Made by a program: the position numbers and the translations under genes. DNA of 64,000 bases. It comes from Roseivivax isoporae LMG 25204 (GTDB lineage Bacteria; Pseudomonadota; Alphaproteobacteria; Rhodobacterales; Rhodobacteraceae). The notes beneath the pieces were generated by a model. It saw only the letters and a list, made by a program, of their open reading frames with translations, ran no database searches and was not told the DNA's origin. This document shows positions 48,675-58,580 of this stretch, piece after piece; within the stretch, counting starts at the first letter, position 1; every line of letters starts with the position of its first letter. Where the stretch lies: assembly GCF_000521865.1 (NCBI RefSeq), contig NZ_JAME01000001.1, positions 177,289 through 241,288 on the forward strand. The letters are read 5' to 3'.

Positions 48675-48713
48675 ACCGCCCTGTTTTCGGACATTGACGC
48701 TTTGTCGGGCGGT
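48675..48713. promoter_or_regulatory. Inverted repeat between the SARP regulator and the GGQ/PAP2 gene
   Basis: ACCGCCC (48675-48681) and GGGCGGT (48707-48713) form a perfect 7-bp inverted repeat 25 bases apart in the shared divergent promoter region. Spacing of about three helical turns would suit a dimeric activator, but in such G+C-rich DNA it may be chance. Confidence 0.3.
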
Positions 48714-48757
48714 CCGGCTCTGGCAGGATCGGTAGGCATTTCGATGACGGGCGCGAC

Positions 48758-49846
48758 ATGACGATTTTCGGTGGCCAGGGAGGCCAAGGTGGCCAGGGCG
48801 GACAAGGGGGCCAGGGCGGACAGGGAGGACAAGGCGGGCAGGGCGGCCAGGCGCATGCCGGATCGCCGGCATCCCCCTACCTGAGTACCGCGCTCGCCGC
48901 CGCGCGCGACGGCACGATGCATTACTGGGACGGCGCGGCGAGCCGGGTGCCGAACAAGACCGGGCGCCCGACCTGGGACGCGGTGCGTGCGCTCGACGAT
49001 TTCCCGCGCCGCGCGGTGCTCGACCGGGCGTTGTCGGCGCTCGTCGCGCTCGACCTCGGGCTGGGCGACGCGCGGTCAGCCACCGCGGGGCTCGACCTCG
49101 GCGGCCGCCGCGTGGTCACGCTGACCCGGCCGGAGGACGATTTCCTCGCCACGGCGCAGCTGCCCTACCTGCGCAGCTATGCCGACCTCCGTATCGACCG
49201 GCTGGCCGAGATCCAGGTCCAGACCTCGGACATCCTGTCGTTCTACGGGGCGGTCGGCTACATGCACCCCGATGCCACGCGCTGGACCCATGCGCTGGCG
49301 GGGGCGCTGCTGCGGCTTTGCACAGAGATCGAGATGCCGATCAAGCTCGCCTTCGACGTGGCGCGGCCCATCGCCATGGCCTGGGAAGTGCAGCCGATCA
49401 TCCAGACGCCGGGCCACGGATCCTGGCCCTCGGGCCACGCCACCGAGGCCTTCGCCACGGCGACGCTGCTCTCGCGGCTCTTTTCCGGCGCCCCCGTCGA
49501 TCCGGCCGGGGAGGTGGCGCGGGGTGCGCCGCTCTTCCGCCACGCCGCGCGCATCGCGGCGAACCGCACCGTCGCGGGCGTGCACTTCCCGACCGACAGC
49601 GTCGCGGGCGCGGTGCTCGGCATGACGCTGGCCGAGGCGCTGGTGAACCTGCTCGATGGCGCCGCCGAGACGCGGGCGCGCAGCTTCGACGGCCGCGCCT
49701 ATGCCGGCGACTTCACGCTGCAGGATCTCGACGACCTCCTGCGGGACGGCTGCGGGCCGGTCACGACGCAGACCGTGCCGCTTGCCGGGATCGCGGTGCC
49801 GGGCTGGCTCCGCGCGCTCTGGGCCGAGGCGACGGCGGAACACTGA
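48758..49846 (+). CDS. Soluble PAP2/vanadium-haloperoxidase-fold protein with (GGQ)9 N-terminus
   Basis: 362 residues without signal peptide or membrane helix. Residues 5-31 are nine perfect GGQ repeats. The acid phosphatase/vanadium haloperoxidase active-site motifs are all present: K196-x6-R203-P204 in IKLAFDVARPIA, PSGH at 224-227, and R270-x5-H276-x3-D280 in NRTVAGVHFPTD. Substrate is unknown; soluble members of this fold include vanadium-dependent haloperoxidases and acid phosphatases. It is divergent from the SARP regulator and 12 bases from the convergent subtilase gene. Confidence 0.85.
   Translation: MTIFGGQGGQGGQGGQGGQGGQGGQGGQGGQAHAGSPASPYLSTALAAARDGTMHYWDGAASRVPNKTGRPTWDAVRALDDFPRRAVLDRALSALVALDLGLGDARSATAGLDLGGRRVVTLTRPEDDFLATAQLPYLRSYADLRIDRLAEIQVQTSDILSFYGAVGYMHPDATRWTHALAGALLRLCTEIEMPIKLAFDVARPIAMAWEVQPIIQTPGHGSWPSGHATEAFATATLLSRLFSGAPVDPAGEVARGAPLFRHAARIAANRTVAGVHFPTDSVAGAVLGMTLAEALVNLLDGAAETRARSFDGRAYAGDFTLQDLDDLLRDGCGPVTTQTVPLAGIAVPGWLRALWAEATAEH
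48770..48850 (+). repeat. In-frame 9-base-type tandem repeat encoding (GGQ)9
   Basis: Twenty-seven codons alternate GGN-GGN-CAR, e.g. GGCCAGGGAGGCCAAGG. Third positions vary (GGA, GGC, GGT; CAG, CAA), so the protein repeat is perfect while the DNA repeat is not, which points to selection on the peptide and not only to slippage. Confidence 0.9.
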
Positions 49847-49858
49847 GCGGTCCGCGCC

Positions 49859-51937
49859 TCACGCGCCCGGCGCGGGGTCGAAACGTCGCCGCGCGCCGCC
49901 CCGAGGGTCGACAAGCGCCTGCCCGAGCCGCGGCGCGTCCCGCGCGGGCACGGGCACCAGTCCGACGCGGTCCGGGTCGAGATCGTCGAGATGCGGCCCC
50001 TGCGCGCCGGCCCGCAGGCGTGCGGCCGAAAGCGCGAGCGCCCGGGTGACCCGCGCCGCCGCGGCGCTGCTGCCGTTCAAGGGGCGCGCGCTCTCCGACA
50101 GGGTGCCCGCGGCGATCACGCCCCGCGCCGCGACGCCGTCCTCGGCCGTGCCGGCCACCTGCGGGCCGGGCACGGACCAGTCGGCGCCCTCGGCGCTGTA
50201 GCCCGCCGGAGCGGGCACCGCGCCGGGGCCGGGCCACCGCGCGGCGCCGACCGCGTAGACCTGCCGCGCGGTCACGCTCGCGAGTTCCGAATGGGTGCCG
50301 GCCCGCGTCACGGCGCCGTCCGCGGACAATCCGCGCCAGTCGCGGGTCTCGGGGTCCCAGGCGTCGGCGCCGGGCGCGTCGAAATAGGATTGCCGCCCCC
50401 GCGGGCGGTAGGTGGCGAGCGAATCGCCGCGCTGGATCTGCAGCGCGACGGTCGTCCCTGCCGGACCGGCATTGGTCACGGCGATGGTCCAGCCCCCCGA
50501 GGGCGCCTGCGGCTCGCCATGCACCAGCGCCTCGGTCGGGCCGAGCGCGATCACGTGGTGCGCGCGCTGCACCCGTCCCGAGCCGCGCGCGCGGTCGGGC
50601 ACGTGGTAGAGCCGCGCCACCGGCCGGCCGTCGCGGTCGAGCGTGCGCAGCGTGCCCGGCGCCAGAGCGACCGGGTCCGGGGCGGTCCCGTCGGGCGCCG
50701 TCAGCGTGAGGACGAGGGCGTCCGACGGCGTGCCAGGCGCCGTCATCACCTCGACATAGCTCGCCGTCCGGTCGCCGGGCTGCACCCGCCAAGGGAACGT
50801 CGCGGTCTCGCCGGGGCCGAGCGGCCGGCGCGCCACCTGCCGCGTCCGGCGGTCGTTGCCGAAGGACAGGACGAGCCGCACCGGCTGGCCCGTCGCCGCC
50901 TCCCATTGCCGGGCCTCGAACGCCATCTGGTCCTCGGCGAAGCGCGTGCCGTCCTTGGGTCCGGCGAGCATCCCCAGCGAGACGTTCACGATCACCGGCC
51001 GCGCGGCGCCGAGGCCATGGGCGCGCATCAGGATCCAGCGCAGTGCCTGCACCATGTAGCCCTCGAACCGCGTGCCCGACGTGTCCTCCACCGCCTCGGA
51101 GGGCAGCTGCACCCCGAGGAGCGGCCAGTCCCGCGCGGGATCGCCCGCGTCGCAGGGATCGGCCCCGGCGCAGAGGTCGGTCACGTGGGTTCCGTGGCTC
51201 TCGCCGAAGTCGAGCGGCCGGTGCGCGCCCGGACGGTGCAGCGCCGCCGAGAGCCGCGCGTAGCACGCGGCCTCGTCGAGCGCGGGCCCGCGGGCGAGCA
51301 GGGCGTCGATGTCGGCGGCCTCCAGCACCTGGCCCGTCCGCACCTGCCGCATGCCGGGCGCGCCGCCCCGCAGCGTCTCGTCCGATTGCAGCCAGACCGC
51401 GTGGAACCGCGTGCGCTCCGTGCCGTCCCTCCGGGCGCGCCGGAACCGCCGGTTGAGCATGGCGATGCCGTCGTCGATCACGGCGACGACAGGACCGTCG
51501 GCGCCGATCGTGTCCGCCGCAGGGCCGGGCAGCGGCGGCGCCTCGGCCCCCGTGTCGGGATCGAGGTCGACGAGGCTCCCCGTGTCGAGGATGCGGCCGA
51601 GCGGGGTCAGCAGCGCATCGGGCGTGCCGAACCGGCGGTAGAGCGCGTAATCGTCCGCCGCTCCGGCAAGCCAGGCCGGATCCGCGATGCGCCGCGCGAG
51701 GCGCGCGGCCTCGTGCGCGTCCATGACCACGGGCTGCGCCGGATCGGCCACCATGTCGCGCAGGGCCGCGCGCGCGGCGTCTCCGCCCGGGTCGAGTCGA
51801 AGGAACACAGGCTCGAACCAGTTCCGCGTGCCGGGTTCGGGCACCAGCGCGTCGCGCCGCCGCCGCAGGAGGCGCGACCAGTCGAGATAGGCATCGTGGA
51901 ACGCAGCGCTCTGCGGCGCGGACCAGGCGAGCGGCAT
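49859..51937 (-). CDS. Cytoplasmic subtilisin-like serine peptidase (S8)
   Basis: 692 residues, no signal peptide and no recognisable inhibitor prodomain; the first 145 residues are unfamiliar. The triad looks intact: Asp155 in VVAVIDDGIAML, His248 in GESHGTHVTD, Ser624 in LNGSSAAAARVTRALA, with oxyanion Asn361 in LSFGND. A beta-rich region of about 200 residues is inserted between Asn361 and the Ser segment. It is convergent with the PAP2 gene and divergent from the gene at 52216. The target is unknown. Confidence 0.88.
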   Translation of the reverse strand: MPLAWSAPQSAAFHDAYLDWSRLLRRRRDALVPEPGTRNWFEPVFLRLDPGGDAARAALRDMVADPAQPVVMDAHEAARLARRIADPAWLAGAADDYALYRRFGTPDALLTPLGRILDTGSLVDLDPDTGAEAPPLPGPAADTIGADGPVVAVIDDGIAMLNRRFRRARRDGTERTRFHAVWLQSDETLRGGAPGMRQVRTGQVLEAADIDALLARGPALDEAACYARLSAALHRPGAHRPLDFGESHGTHVTDLCAGADPCDAGDPARDWPLLGVQLPSEAVEDTSGTRFEGYMVQALRWILMRAHGLGAARPVIVNVSLGMLAGPKDGTRFAEDQMAFEARQWEAATGQPVRLVLSFGNDRRTRQVARRPLGPGETATFPWRVQPGDRTASYVEVMTAPGTPSDALVLTLTAPDGTAPDPVALAPGTLRTLDRDGRPVARLYHVPDRARGSGRVQRAHHVIALGPTEALVHGEPQAPSGGWTIAVTNAGPAGTTVALQIQRGDSLATYRPRGRQSYFDAPGADAWDPETRDWRGLSADGAVTRAGTHSELASVTARQVYAVGAARWPGPGAVPAPAGYSAEGADWSVPGPQVAGTAEDGVAARGVIAAGTLSESARPLNGSSAAAARVTRALALSAARLRAGAQGPHLDDLDPDRVGLVPVPARDAPRLGQALVDPRGGARRRFDPAPGA

Positions 51938-52215
51938 GGGGCAACCCCTCCGGTGGGATGTGTCGCGCCTCAGGGAAGCGCGCGGGCCCGGGCCGCGTCA
52001 AGCGGCGCTGCACGCGGGACAGGCAGGGCAGGATTTCCAGACCCCGAGGGCTGCAGGAATGACGGATCGCTCGCGCCGGAATCACGGTCGGATCACGCTG
52101 CTCTGGCAGTGTCCCGTTAACGATTTGGGTTGCGTTCCGTCACGGTCCTGACCAGCCGCCCGGCCGGCCGATGCGCAGAACGCGCGGCTCCGGGATCGAA
52201 CCTAGGGGGTTTGCC

Positions 52216-53475
52216 ATGTCTGCACAGCCGTTCGAGGATTTCGACCATCCCTTCCGCGTCATGGCGCCGGGCCATGGACCCGCGCCGCTGCCGCGTCCCG
52301 TGGGGCCGGGCCTCGCGCTCGACACCGCGAACCGCGATGTCGTGGCCGAGGCGCGGGACCTGGGCCTGCTCTACGGGCTCGCGGTGCTCCGCGACGTGCC
52401 GTTCCGGTGGATGCACGACAGCCATTCCGAGCTGCGCTTCGAGGGTGCGGCGCGCATCACGCTGAACGGGGTCGAGCGGGAACTGGCGGCACTCCTGCCC
52501 GAGGCCGCGGTCAGGCCATGCTGCCGCGCGATGCTCGGCGCGCTGACCGGCGGCCCGAGCCATCGCCGCTCCGTGCTCTGGTCTGCGCTCCGCGGCGGGG
52601 CGCCGGCGGTTGCGCCGGGCGACGCGGCCCTTCGGCCCGAGGCGGGCGCGCCGGTGTCGGCGTGGATGCGCTGGATCGAACGGCACCACGGCGCGCGGGC
52701 GCTGCCCGAGGGCCGGCAGGCGGGCGTGCCGCGCAGCCTCGCCGAGCTGGCCGCGCGGGTGGCCGAGGACGCGCCCGCACAGGCGCTCCTGGGGGCGGCT
52801 CTGCATTTCCTCGACCGCGGCGTCGCCCTGCGGACGGGCACCGCGCGGGGTCTCCTCGCGCTGCTCTGCGAGATCTCGGACCGTGCCGCGCGGCGGTGCG
52901 ACCGCTACCAGCCGCGCCGCGCCCGTCCGGGCGAGATCGCCGCGCGCCTCACGCTTCTGCACGCGGGCGAGCCGGCGGACGCGGTGCCCGATGGCGTCCT
53001 AATGGGCGCGGTGCTGCGGCGCATGACGGCGCGGGCGCCGCGGCTCCTGGTGCGGATCGGCGCGATGAACGCCTCGGCGCCGCTGTCGGCGGCGATGCCG
53101 GGGCCCGACGGCGAGCCCTGCACCGGCTGGAGCCCGGTCGCGATCCGCGACACGCTCACCCTGCCGCCGCTCGTCGTCATGGGTCGGCCGCTGCACCCCT
53201 CCGCGGCGCAGTCGCACGCCCTGACCGCCGCGGCGCTTGCCTCCGCGCTGAAGGAGGTCATGGACCTCGGCGAGCTCGAAGTGGAGCTCGACCGCCTCGT
53301 GCACGACATCGCGCTGGGGCAGGCCGTGCTCGGCGGGACCTGGCCGGACGAGCTGCGCGACGCGCTGCGGCGCGGTGCCGCGCTCGGCCGTGCGGTCGTG
53401 GCGACCGAGGCCGTGCCCGAGGACGGCACGCCCTGCGCCGACCGCGCCCATCCGGCCACGCTGCGCCCGATCTGA
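52216..53475 (+). CDS. Uncharacterised protein, possibly a degenerate vanadium-haloperoxidase homologue
   Basis: 419 residues from MSAQPFEDFDHP; an in-frame start 15 codons upstream is less likely. I do not recognise it with certainty. LLYGLAVLRDVPFRWM resembles the ALLRDVPF segment of algal-type vanadium bromoperoxidases, and GRPLHPSAAQSHALTAAALA lies where the HPxxPSGHA box would be, but the PSGH and basic phosphate-binding residues are not there. No signal peptide. It is divergent from the subtilase gene with 278 bases between, and may be the fourth member of this local cluster. Confidence 0.5.
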   Translation: MSAQPFEDFDHPFRVMAPGHGPAPLPRPVGPGLALDTANRDVVAEARDLGLLYGLAVLRDVPFRWMHDSHSELRFEGAARITLNGVERELAALLPEAAVRPCCRAMLGALTGGPSHRRSVLWSALRGGAPAVAPGDAALRPEAGAPVSAWMRWIERHHGARALPEGRQAGVPRSLAELAARVAEDAPAQALLGAALHFLDRGVALRTGTARGLLALLCEISDRAARRCDRYQPRRARPGEIAARLTLLHAGEPADAVPDGVLMGAVLRRMTARAPRLLVRIGAMNASAPLSAAMPGPDGEPCTGWSPVAIRDTLTLPPLVVMGRPLHPSAAQSHALTAAALASALKEVMDLGELEVELDRLVHDIALGQAVLGGTWPDELRDALRRGAALGRAVVATEAVPEDGTPCADRAHPATLRPI

Positions 53476-53480
53476 GGCGC

Positions 53481-54206
53481 TCAGCGGCCCGGTGGCAGCG
53501 CGGCCACCGGGTCGGGCATCTCGCCCGAGATCTCGAGGATCAGCTTGCGGCGCACCGCCTCGGCAAAGCTGTCGCGGTCCGCGGCCGTGACGACGAAGGC
53601 GCCCATGCCGCCGATGATGCGCTCCTCGTAGAGCGCCTCGAGCCCGCCCTGCGCGCGGCCGGGATCGTCGGGGCGCAGGATCGGCAGGCCGTTGATGGTG
53701 ACGCCCGCCGCGACCACGCGGTCGCGCGCCTCGGTCACCGGCGGACCGGAATAGGAATTCGCCGAATCGCCCGAGAAGTCGATGACCCTGCGCCAGCCCT
53801 CAATGTCGTTCGTCTCGATCAGCCGAAGCGCGTCGAGAAGCGCCCCGCCGATCGCGTTGCGCCCGTAGGCCCGGCGCGGCGTGTCCACGAGCGCCGCGGC
53901 AAAGGCCTCGGCGCTCTCGGGGCCGTCGACGACGGTCCAGTCAACCACCTGTGCCGTGCTCGCCGCCCATTCCACGTAGGTCACCGCGATCGAGCCGTAG
54001 GCGGTCCCGGCGATGGCGGCGAGCACTTCGGGGTCGGTGATGGCCTGCGCGTAGCCCTCGCGCTGCAGCGCGATCTCCGAGCTGTCGATCGACCCCGAGG
54101 CGTCTGCCAGCAGCACGAGTTCCAGATCGGTGTCCTGCGCGGCCGCCGCGACAGGGGCCAGCGCGGCCGCCGCGAGGGCGCAGGCGCATGTCATGCGTCG
54201 GATCAT
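53481..54206 (-). CDS. Exported DUF1194 / von Willebrand A domain protein
   Basis: 241 residues with a signal peptide (MIRRMTCACALAAAALAPVAAAAQ). The VWA metal site is in LVLLADASGSIDSSE (DxSxS), with VIDFSGDSANSYSG further on. The family is common in Rhodobacteraceae and of unknown function. A GGGAGGAG ribosome site fixes the start. It ends 5 bases from the convergent gene at 52216. Confidence 0.87.
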   Translation of the reverse strand: MIRRMTCACALAAAALAPVAAAAQDTDLELVLLADASGSIDSSEIALQREGYAQAITDPEVLAAIAGTAYGSIAVTYVEWAASTAQVVDWTVVDGPESAEAFAAALVDTPRRAYGRNAIGGALLDALRLIETNDIEGWRRVIDFSGDSANSYSGPPVTEARDRVVAAGVTINGLPILRPDDPGRAQGGLEALYEERIIGGMGAFVVTAADRDSFAEAVRRKLILEISGEMPDPVAALPPGR

Positions 54207-54326
54207 CGGCTCCTCCCTTTTGACGGGAACGTGACCGGCGACGGGCCACCTGTCGATCCTCGGAGAGGCAACCTTTCGTGAAATGCCGCGTTGGGAGGCG
54301 TAACGATCAGCCAGGAGGCATTCGAG

Positions 54327-54527
54327 ATGAACTGGGATCAAGTCGAAGGCAAGTGGGATCAGCTCATGGGCTCCGCGCGCGAGCAGTGGGGCAAGCTGAC
54401 CGACAACGACCTGCAGGAAGCCAAAGGCAACCGCGAGAAGATGGCGGGCAAGCTCCAGGAACGCTACGGCCACACCAAGGAAGAGGCCGAGCGCGAGATC
54501 GACGGCTGGCTCGCGCGCCAGAAGTGA
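54327..54527 (+). CDS. CsbD-family stress protein
   Basis: 66-residue hydrophilic CsbD-like protein: MNWDQVEGKWDQLMGSAREQWGKLTDNDL is the hallmark. An AGGAGG site 9 bases upstream sets the start. CsbD proteins are induced by general stress in several bacteria; the function is unknown. A terminator follows. Confidence 0.93.
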   Translation: MNWDQVEGKWDQLMGSAREQWGKLTDNDLQEAKGNREKMAGKLQERYGHTKEEAEREIDGWLARQK

Positions 54528-54546
54528 CGACGACAGGATGACCGTG

Positions 54547-54573
54547 GCGGCGCCCCTTCGGGCGCCGCTTTTT
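54547..54573 (+). terminator. Rho-independent terminator after csbD
   Basis: Perfect 9-bp stem GCGGCGCCC/GGGCGCCGC with loop CTTC, followed by five T, an A and two T. It lies 20 bases past the csbD stop and abuts the stop of the convergent lipoprotein gene. Confidence 0.9.
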
Positions 54574-55291
54574 ATTGCGCGGCCTGCGCCATCTCCTCGG
54601 GCGAGGGGGCGGCGCAGATGTTCGCGAAGTCCGCCTCGGGCCATGGCACGCGCACGTTCGGCCGGTCGATCGCCGCCTCGAGCCGGCCGATGGGCATCAC
54701 TGCACCGATCATCTCGCGCAGCCGCGCCGTGCGCGGCGCCTCGGGGTCGAGCAGGCGGCAGCACACGTATTCCTCGACGATCGCGCCCTGCTGCTCGTAA
54801 CCGTGGTCGAGGAACCGCGCGGTGCCCTCGGGATCGAAGAGGTAGGGATCGGGGGAGGACGTGTGCTCGAACGCCGCGCGGAGCGGGTGATAGCCCGTCA
54901 CGCGCCTGTTCTGCCATTGCCAGACATGCGTCATCTCGTGCGCGAAGAGCATCGCGTCCACGAGGTCGACAGTGTCGGGATAGCCTGCGAGGAAATCCTC
55001 GCGGTAGAGATCCTCGCGGTAGAGGACGCGGTTGAAGAACGTGGTCGCCCCGGGCGACACGGTGACGGTCTCGCCGCGCGAGGGCGGCCATATCCGTTCC
55101 TGACAGGTCAGGCGCGGACGGATGGGCCGGGTATAGGTGATCGCGCCGGCGAAGTGGCCGTCATGGAACCGCACCCGCGCGGTGTTGAGGTCGGGACCCT
55201 GCACCGCCGCGGCAAAGGCGCGCTCGTTGTCGGTGAGCGGGCGGCCGCAGGCGGCGAGAAGGACGAGGGCGAGGCAGAGGAGGGCGCGCAT
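54572..55291 (-). CDS. Putative lipoprotein with an HExxH metal motif
   Basis: 239 residues. The lipoprotein signal is MRALLCLALVLLAACGRP with the lipobox ending at Cys15. H118-E-M-T-H122 in LFAHEMTHVWQWQNRR is a zincin-type motif, and EQQGAIVEEYVCCRLL about 50 residues later could provide the third ligand Glu. It may be a periplasmic metallopeptidase or a non-catalytic relative. No named family recognised. Confidence 0.72.
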   Translation of the reverse strand: MRALLCLALVLLAACGRPLTDNERAFAAAVQGPDLNTARVRFHDGHFAGAITYTRPIRPRLTCQERIWPPSRGETVTVSPGATTFFNRVLYREDLYREDFLAGYPDTVDLVDAMLFAHEMTHVWQWQNRRVTGYHPLRAAFEHTSSPDPYLFDPEGTARFLDHGYEQQGAIVEEYVCCRLLDPEAPRTARLREMIGAVMPIGRLEAAIDRPNVRVPWPEADFANICAAPSPEEMAQAAQ

Positions 55292-55450
55292 GACGCGGAT
55301 AGGAGCGGAAGCGCCCGCCGCTGGCAAGCCCCGCGCCGGCGACCGGACGTCGCGGGGGCGTCCCCGGCCGGTCGCGGCGATGGTCGCGCGTCGCGATTGT
55401 GCTGTGCCCGGCTCTCGGGCAGACTCGCACGAGGAATGGTGATCGGTGTG

Positions 55451-55807
55451 ATGGACCGGGAACGCAAATCGGTTCTGGCAGGGGAATACGTGCTCGGGCT
55501 CCTCGACCCGGCCGAGCGGCGGGCCGTCGAGCGCGACCTGGCCGGCGATGCGGACCTGCGCGCCGACCTCGCGTTCTGGGAGGAGCGGCTTCTGGCGCTC
55601 GTCGACCCGGTGCCGGCCGAGGTGCCGCCCGCCCGGGTCTATGCGCGGATCGAGGCGCGGCTCTTCGGCACGCCGGACCCGGCCTGGCGCGCGCGGCTGC
55701 CGGCGCTCTGGTCGGAGCTTGCCGCGCCGGGCAACCGCGGGCTTCTCGCGGCGGTGCTCCTCGTGAAGGCCGCGCTGCTCGTCCTGTTGCTCTACGTGCT
55801 TTTCTGA
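55451..55807 (+). CDS. Anti-sigma-factor-like protein with C-terminal membrane helix
   Basis: 118 residues. LAGEYVLGLLDPAERRAVERDLAGD is the start typical of RskA/COG5343 anti-sigma factors, and residues about 95-118 form one membrane helix. The large periplasmic RskA domain is missing, and no ECF sigma gene is adjacent, so the partner is not clear. The start MDRERK is chosen, although an ATG five codons upstream sits directly after GAGGA. Confidence 0.6.
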   Translation: MDRERKSVLAGEYVLGLLDPAERRAVERDLAGDADLRADLAFWEERLLALVDPVPAEVPPARVYARIEARLFGTPDPAWRARLPALWSELAAPGNRGLLAAVLLVKAALLVLLLYVLF

Positions 55808-56004
55808 GCCGCGCCCGCCAGCGCCCGGCCCTGCAGCTTCCACACCCCTGCCGCCGCGGCGAGCGTGGCCGCGAACGCGACGATCACCACGTCGAGATGT
55901 CGCCCGACCCCGCTCGCCAGCGCGAAGGCGACTACGGCGATCAGCGGGACGTGGACGAGCAGGAAGCAGGTGATCTGCAGGCGGCGAAGCGAAGTCTGTG
56001 TCAT
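55792..56004 (-). CDS. Hypothetical two-helix membrane protein
   Basis: 70 residues, with helices at about 11-31 and 38-56: MTQTSLRRLQITCFLLVHVP and VVIVAFAATLAAAAGVW. It overlaps the convergent anti-sigma-like gene by 16 bases. No family recognised; it looks like the N-terminal membrane part of a larger sensor protein, so it could be a remnant. Confidence 0.45.
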   Translation of the reverse strand: MTQTSLRRLQITCFLLVHVPLIAVVAFALASGVGRHLDVVIVAFAATLAAAAGVWKLQGRALAGAAQKST

Positions 56005-56148
56005 GTGTCCGGGCCGGTGCTTTGAAGGCGTGCAGGGCGCGGGCTGCGCGCCGCACGCAAAGGTTGTGTCAAAGCCTGCGGCACGGGGCAAGGGCCGCCG
56101 GGGCCCGCGCAACATTGTGAACGCGTGCCCGTCAGCCCTTGCAATGTC

Positions 56149-58107
<1,959 letters not shown>

Positions 58108-58258
58108 GGGCTGCTGCTCTTTCACGGTTTCTTGGGTGTTGTGGTCGCACACTATGGCAGAGCGCCCGTCCCGGGGAAAGCCTGAGACGGGGCTTGCGAA
58201 GCGGCACGCACATGCTAGCGTCGCACTTCCTCATGGTGCATCGGCGAGGGAGGCAAGG

Positions 58259-58456
58259 ATGCCCGCAGGTTACGTCTACGTGCCGCCGCGCGACACGCGG
58301 CTGCCGGTTCCCGGTCAGCCCGGGAGCGCGTGGCGCATGCACAATCCCCGGCGCGGCGGCTGCGTCAAGAGCGGCTGCCACGGCTTCGAGGAACGGCGCG
58401 AGAGCCCGATCTGCGGCGCCTGCGGCCACCACAACCGGGAGCACGATTCCTTCTGA
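58259..58456 (+). CDS. Tiny Cys/His-rich protein, putative zinc binder
   Basis: 65 residues from MPAGYVYVPPRDTRLPVPGQ. The C-terminal half has C-x4-C (GGCVKSGCHGF) and C-x2-C followed by HH and H (ICGACGHHNREHDSF), a plausible single zinc ribbon. A GAGGGAGG ribosome site before the ATG and the 3'-end element just after the stop support expression. No family recognised. Confidence 0.65.
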   Translation: MPAGYVYVPPRDTRLPVPGQPGSAWRMHNPRRGGCVKSGCHGFEERRESPICGACGHHNREHDSF

Positions 58457-58479
58457 CGCGCACCCCGCGTCGGTCGGAT

Positions 58480-58530
58480 GCGAGGGGCCTGCCCCTCGCG
58501 CTCCCCGGGATATTTCCGCCAAGAAGAAGG
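58480..58530 (+). repeat. 3'-end intergenic element, copy 4
   Basis: Sense-oriented behind the tiny Cys/His gene: GCGAGGGGC/GCCCCTCGC hairpin, GCTCCCCGGGATATTTCCGC, then CAAGAAGAAG. It is the same element as at 11161, 15268 and 37429, and begins 24 bases after the stop codon. Confidence 0.75.
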
Positions 58531-58580
58531 GGCGGAAGGCAGCGCTCCGGCGCCGCCGCAGGAAAGGCTGGGCCCGAGAC

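Noticed and set aside
48770..48850. Short tandem repeat considered as a CRISPR array or minisatellite outside genes
   Set aside because: Units are 9 bases without spacers and lie in frame inside a clear coding sequence.
52115..52122. GTTAAC half-site between the subtilase gene and the gene at 52216
   Set aside because: A lone half-site with no partner at the right spacing.
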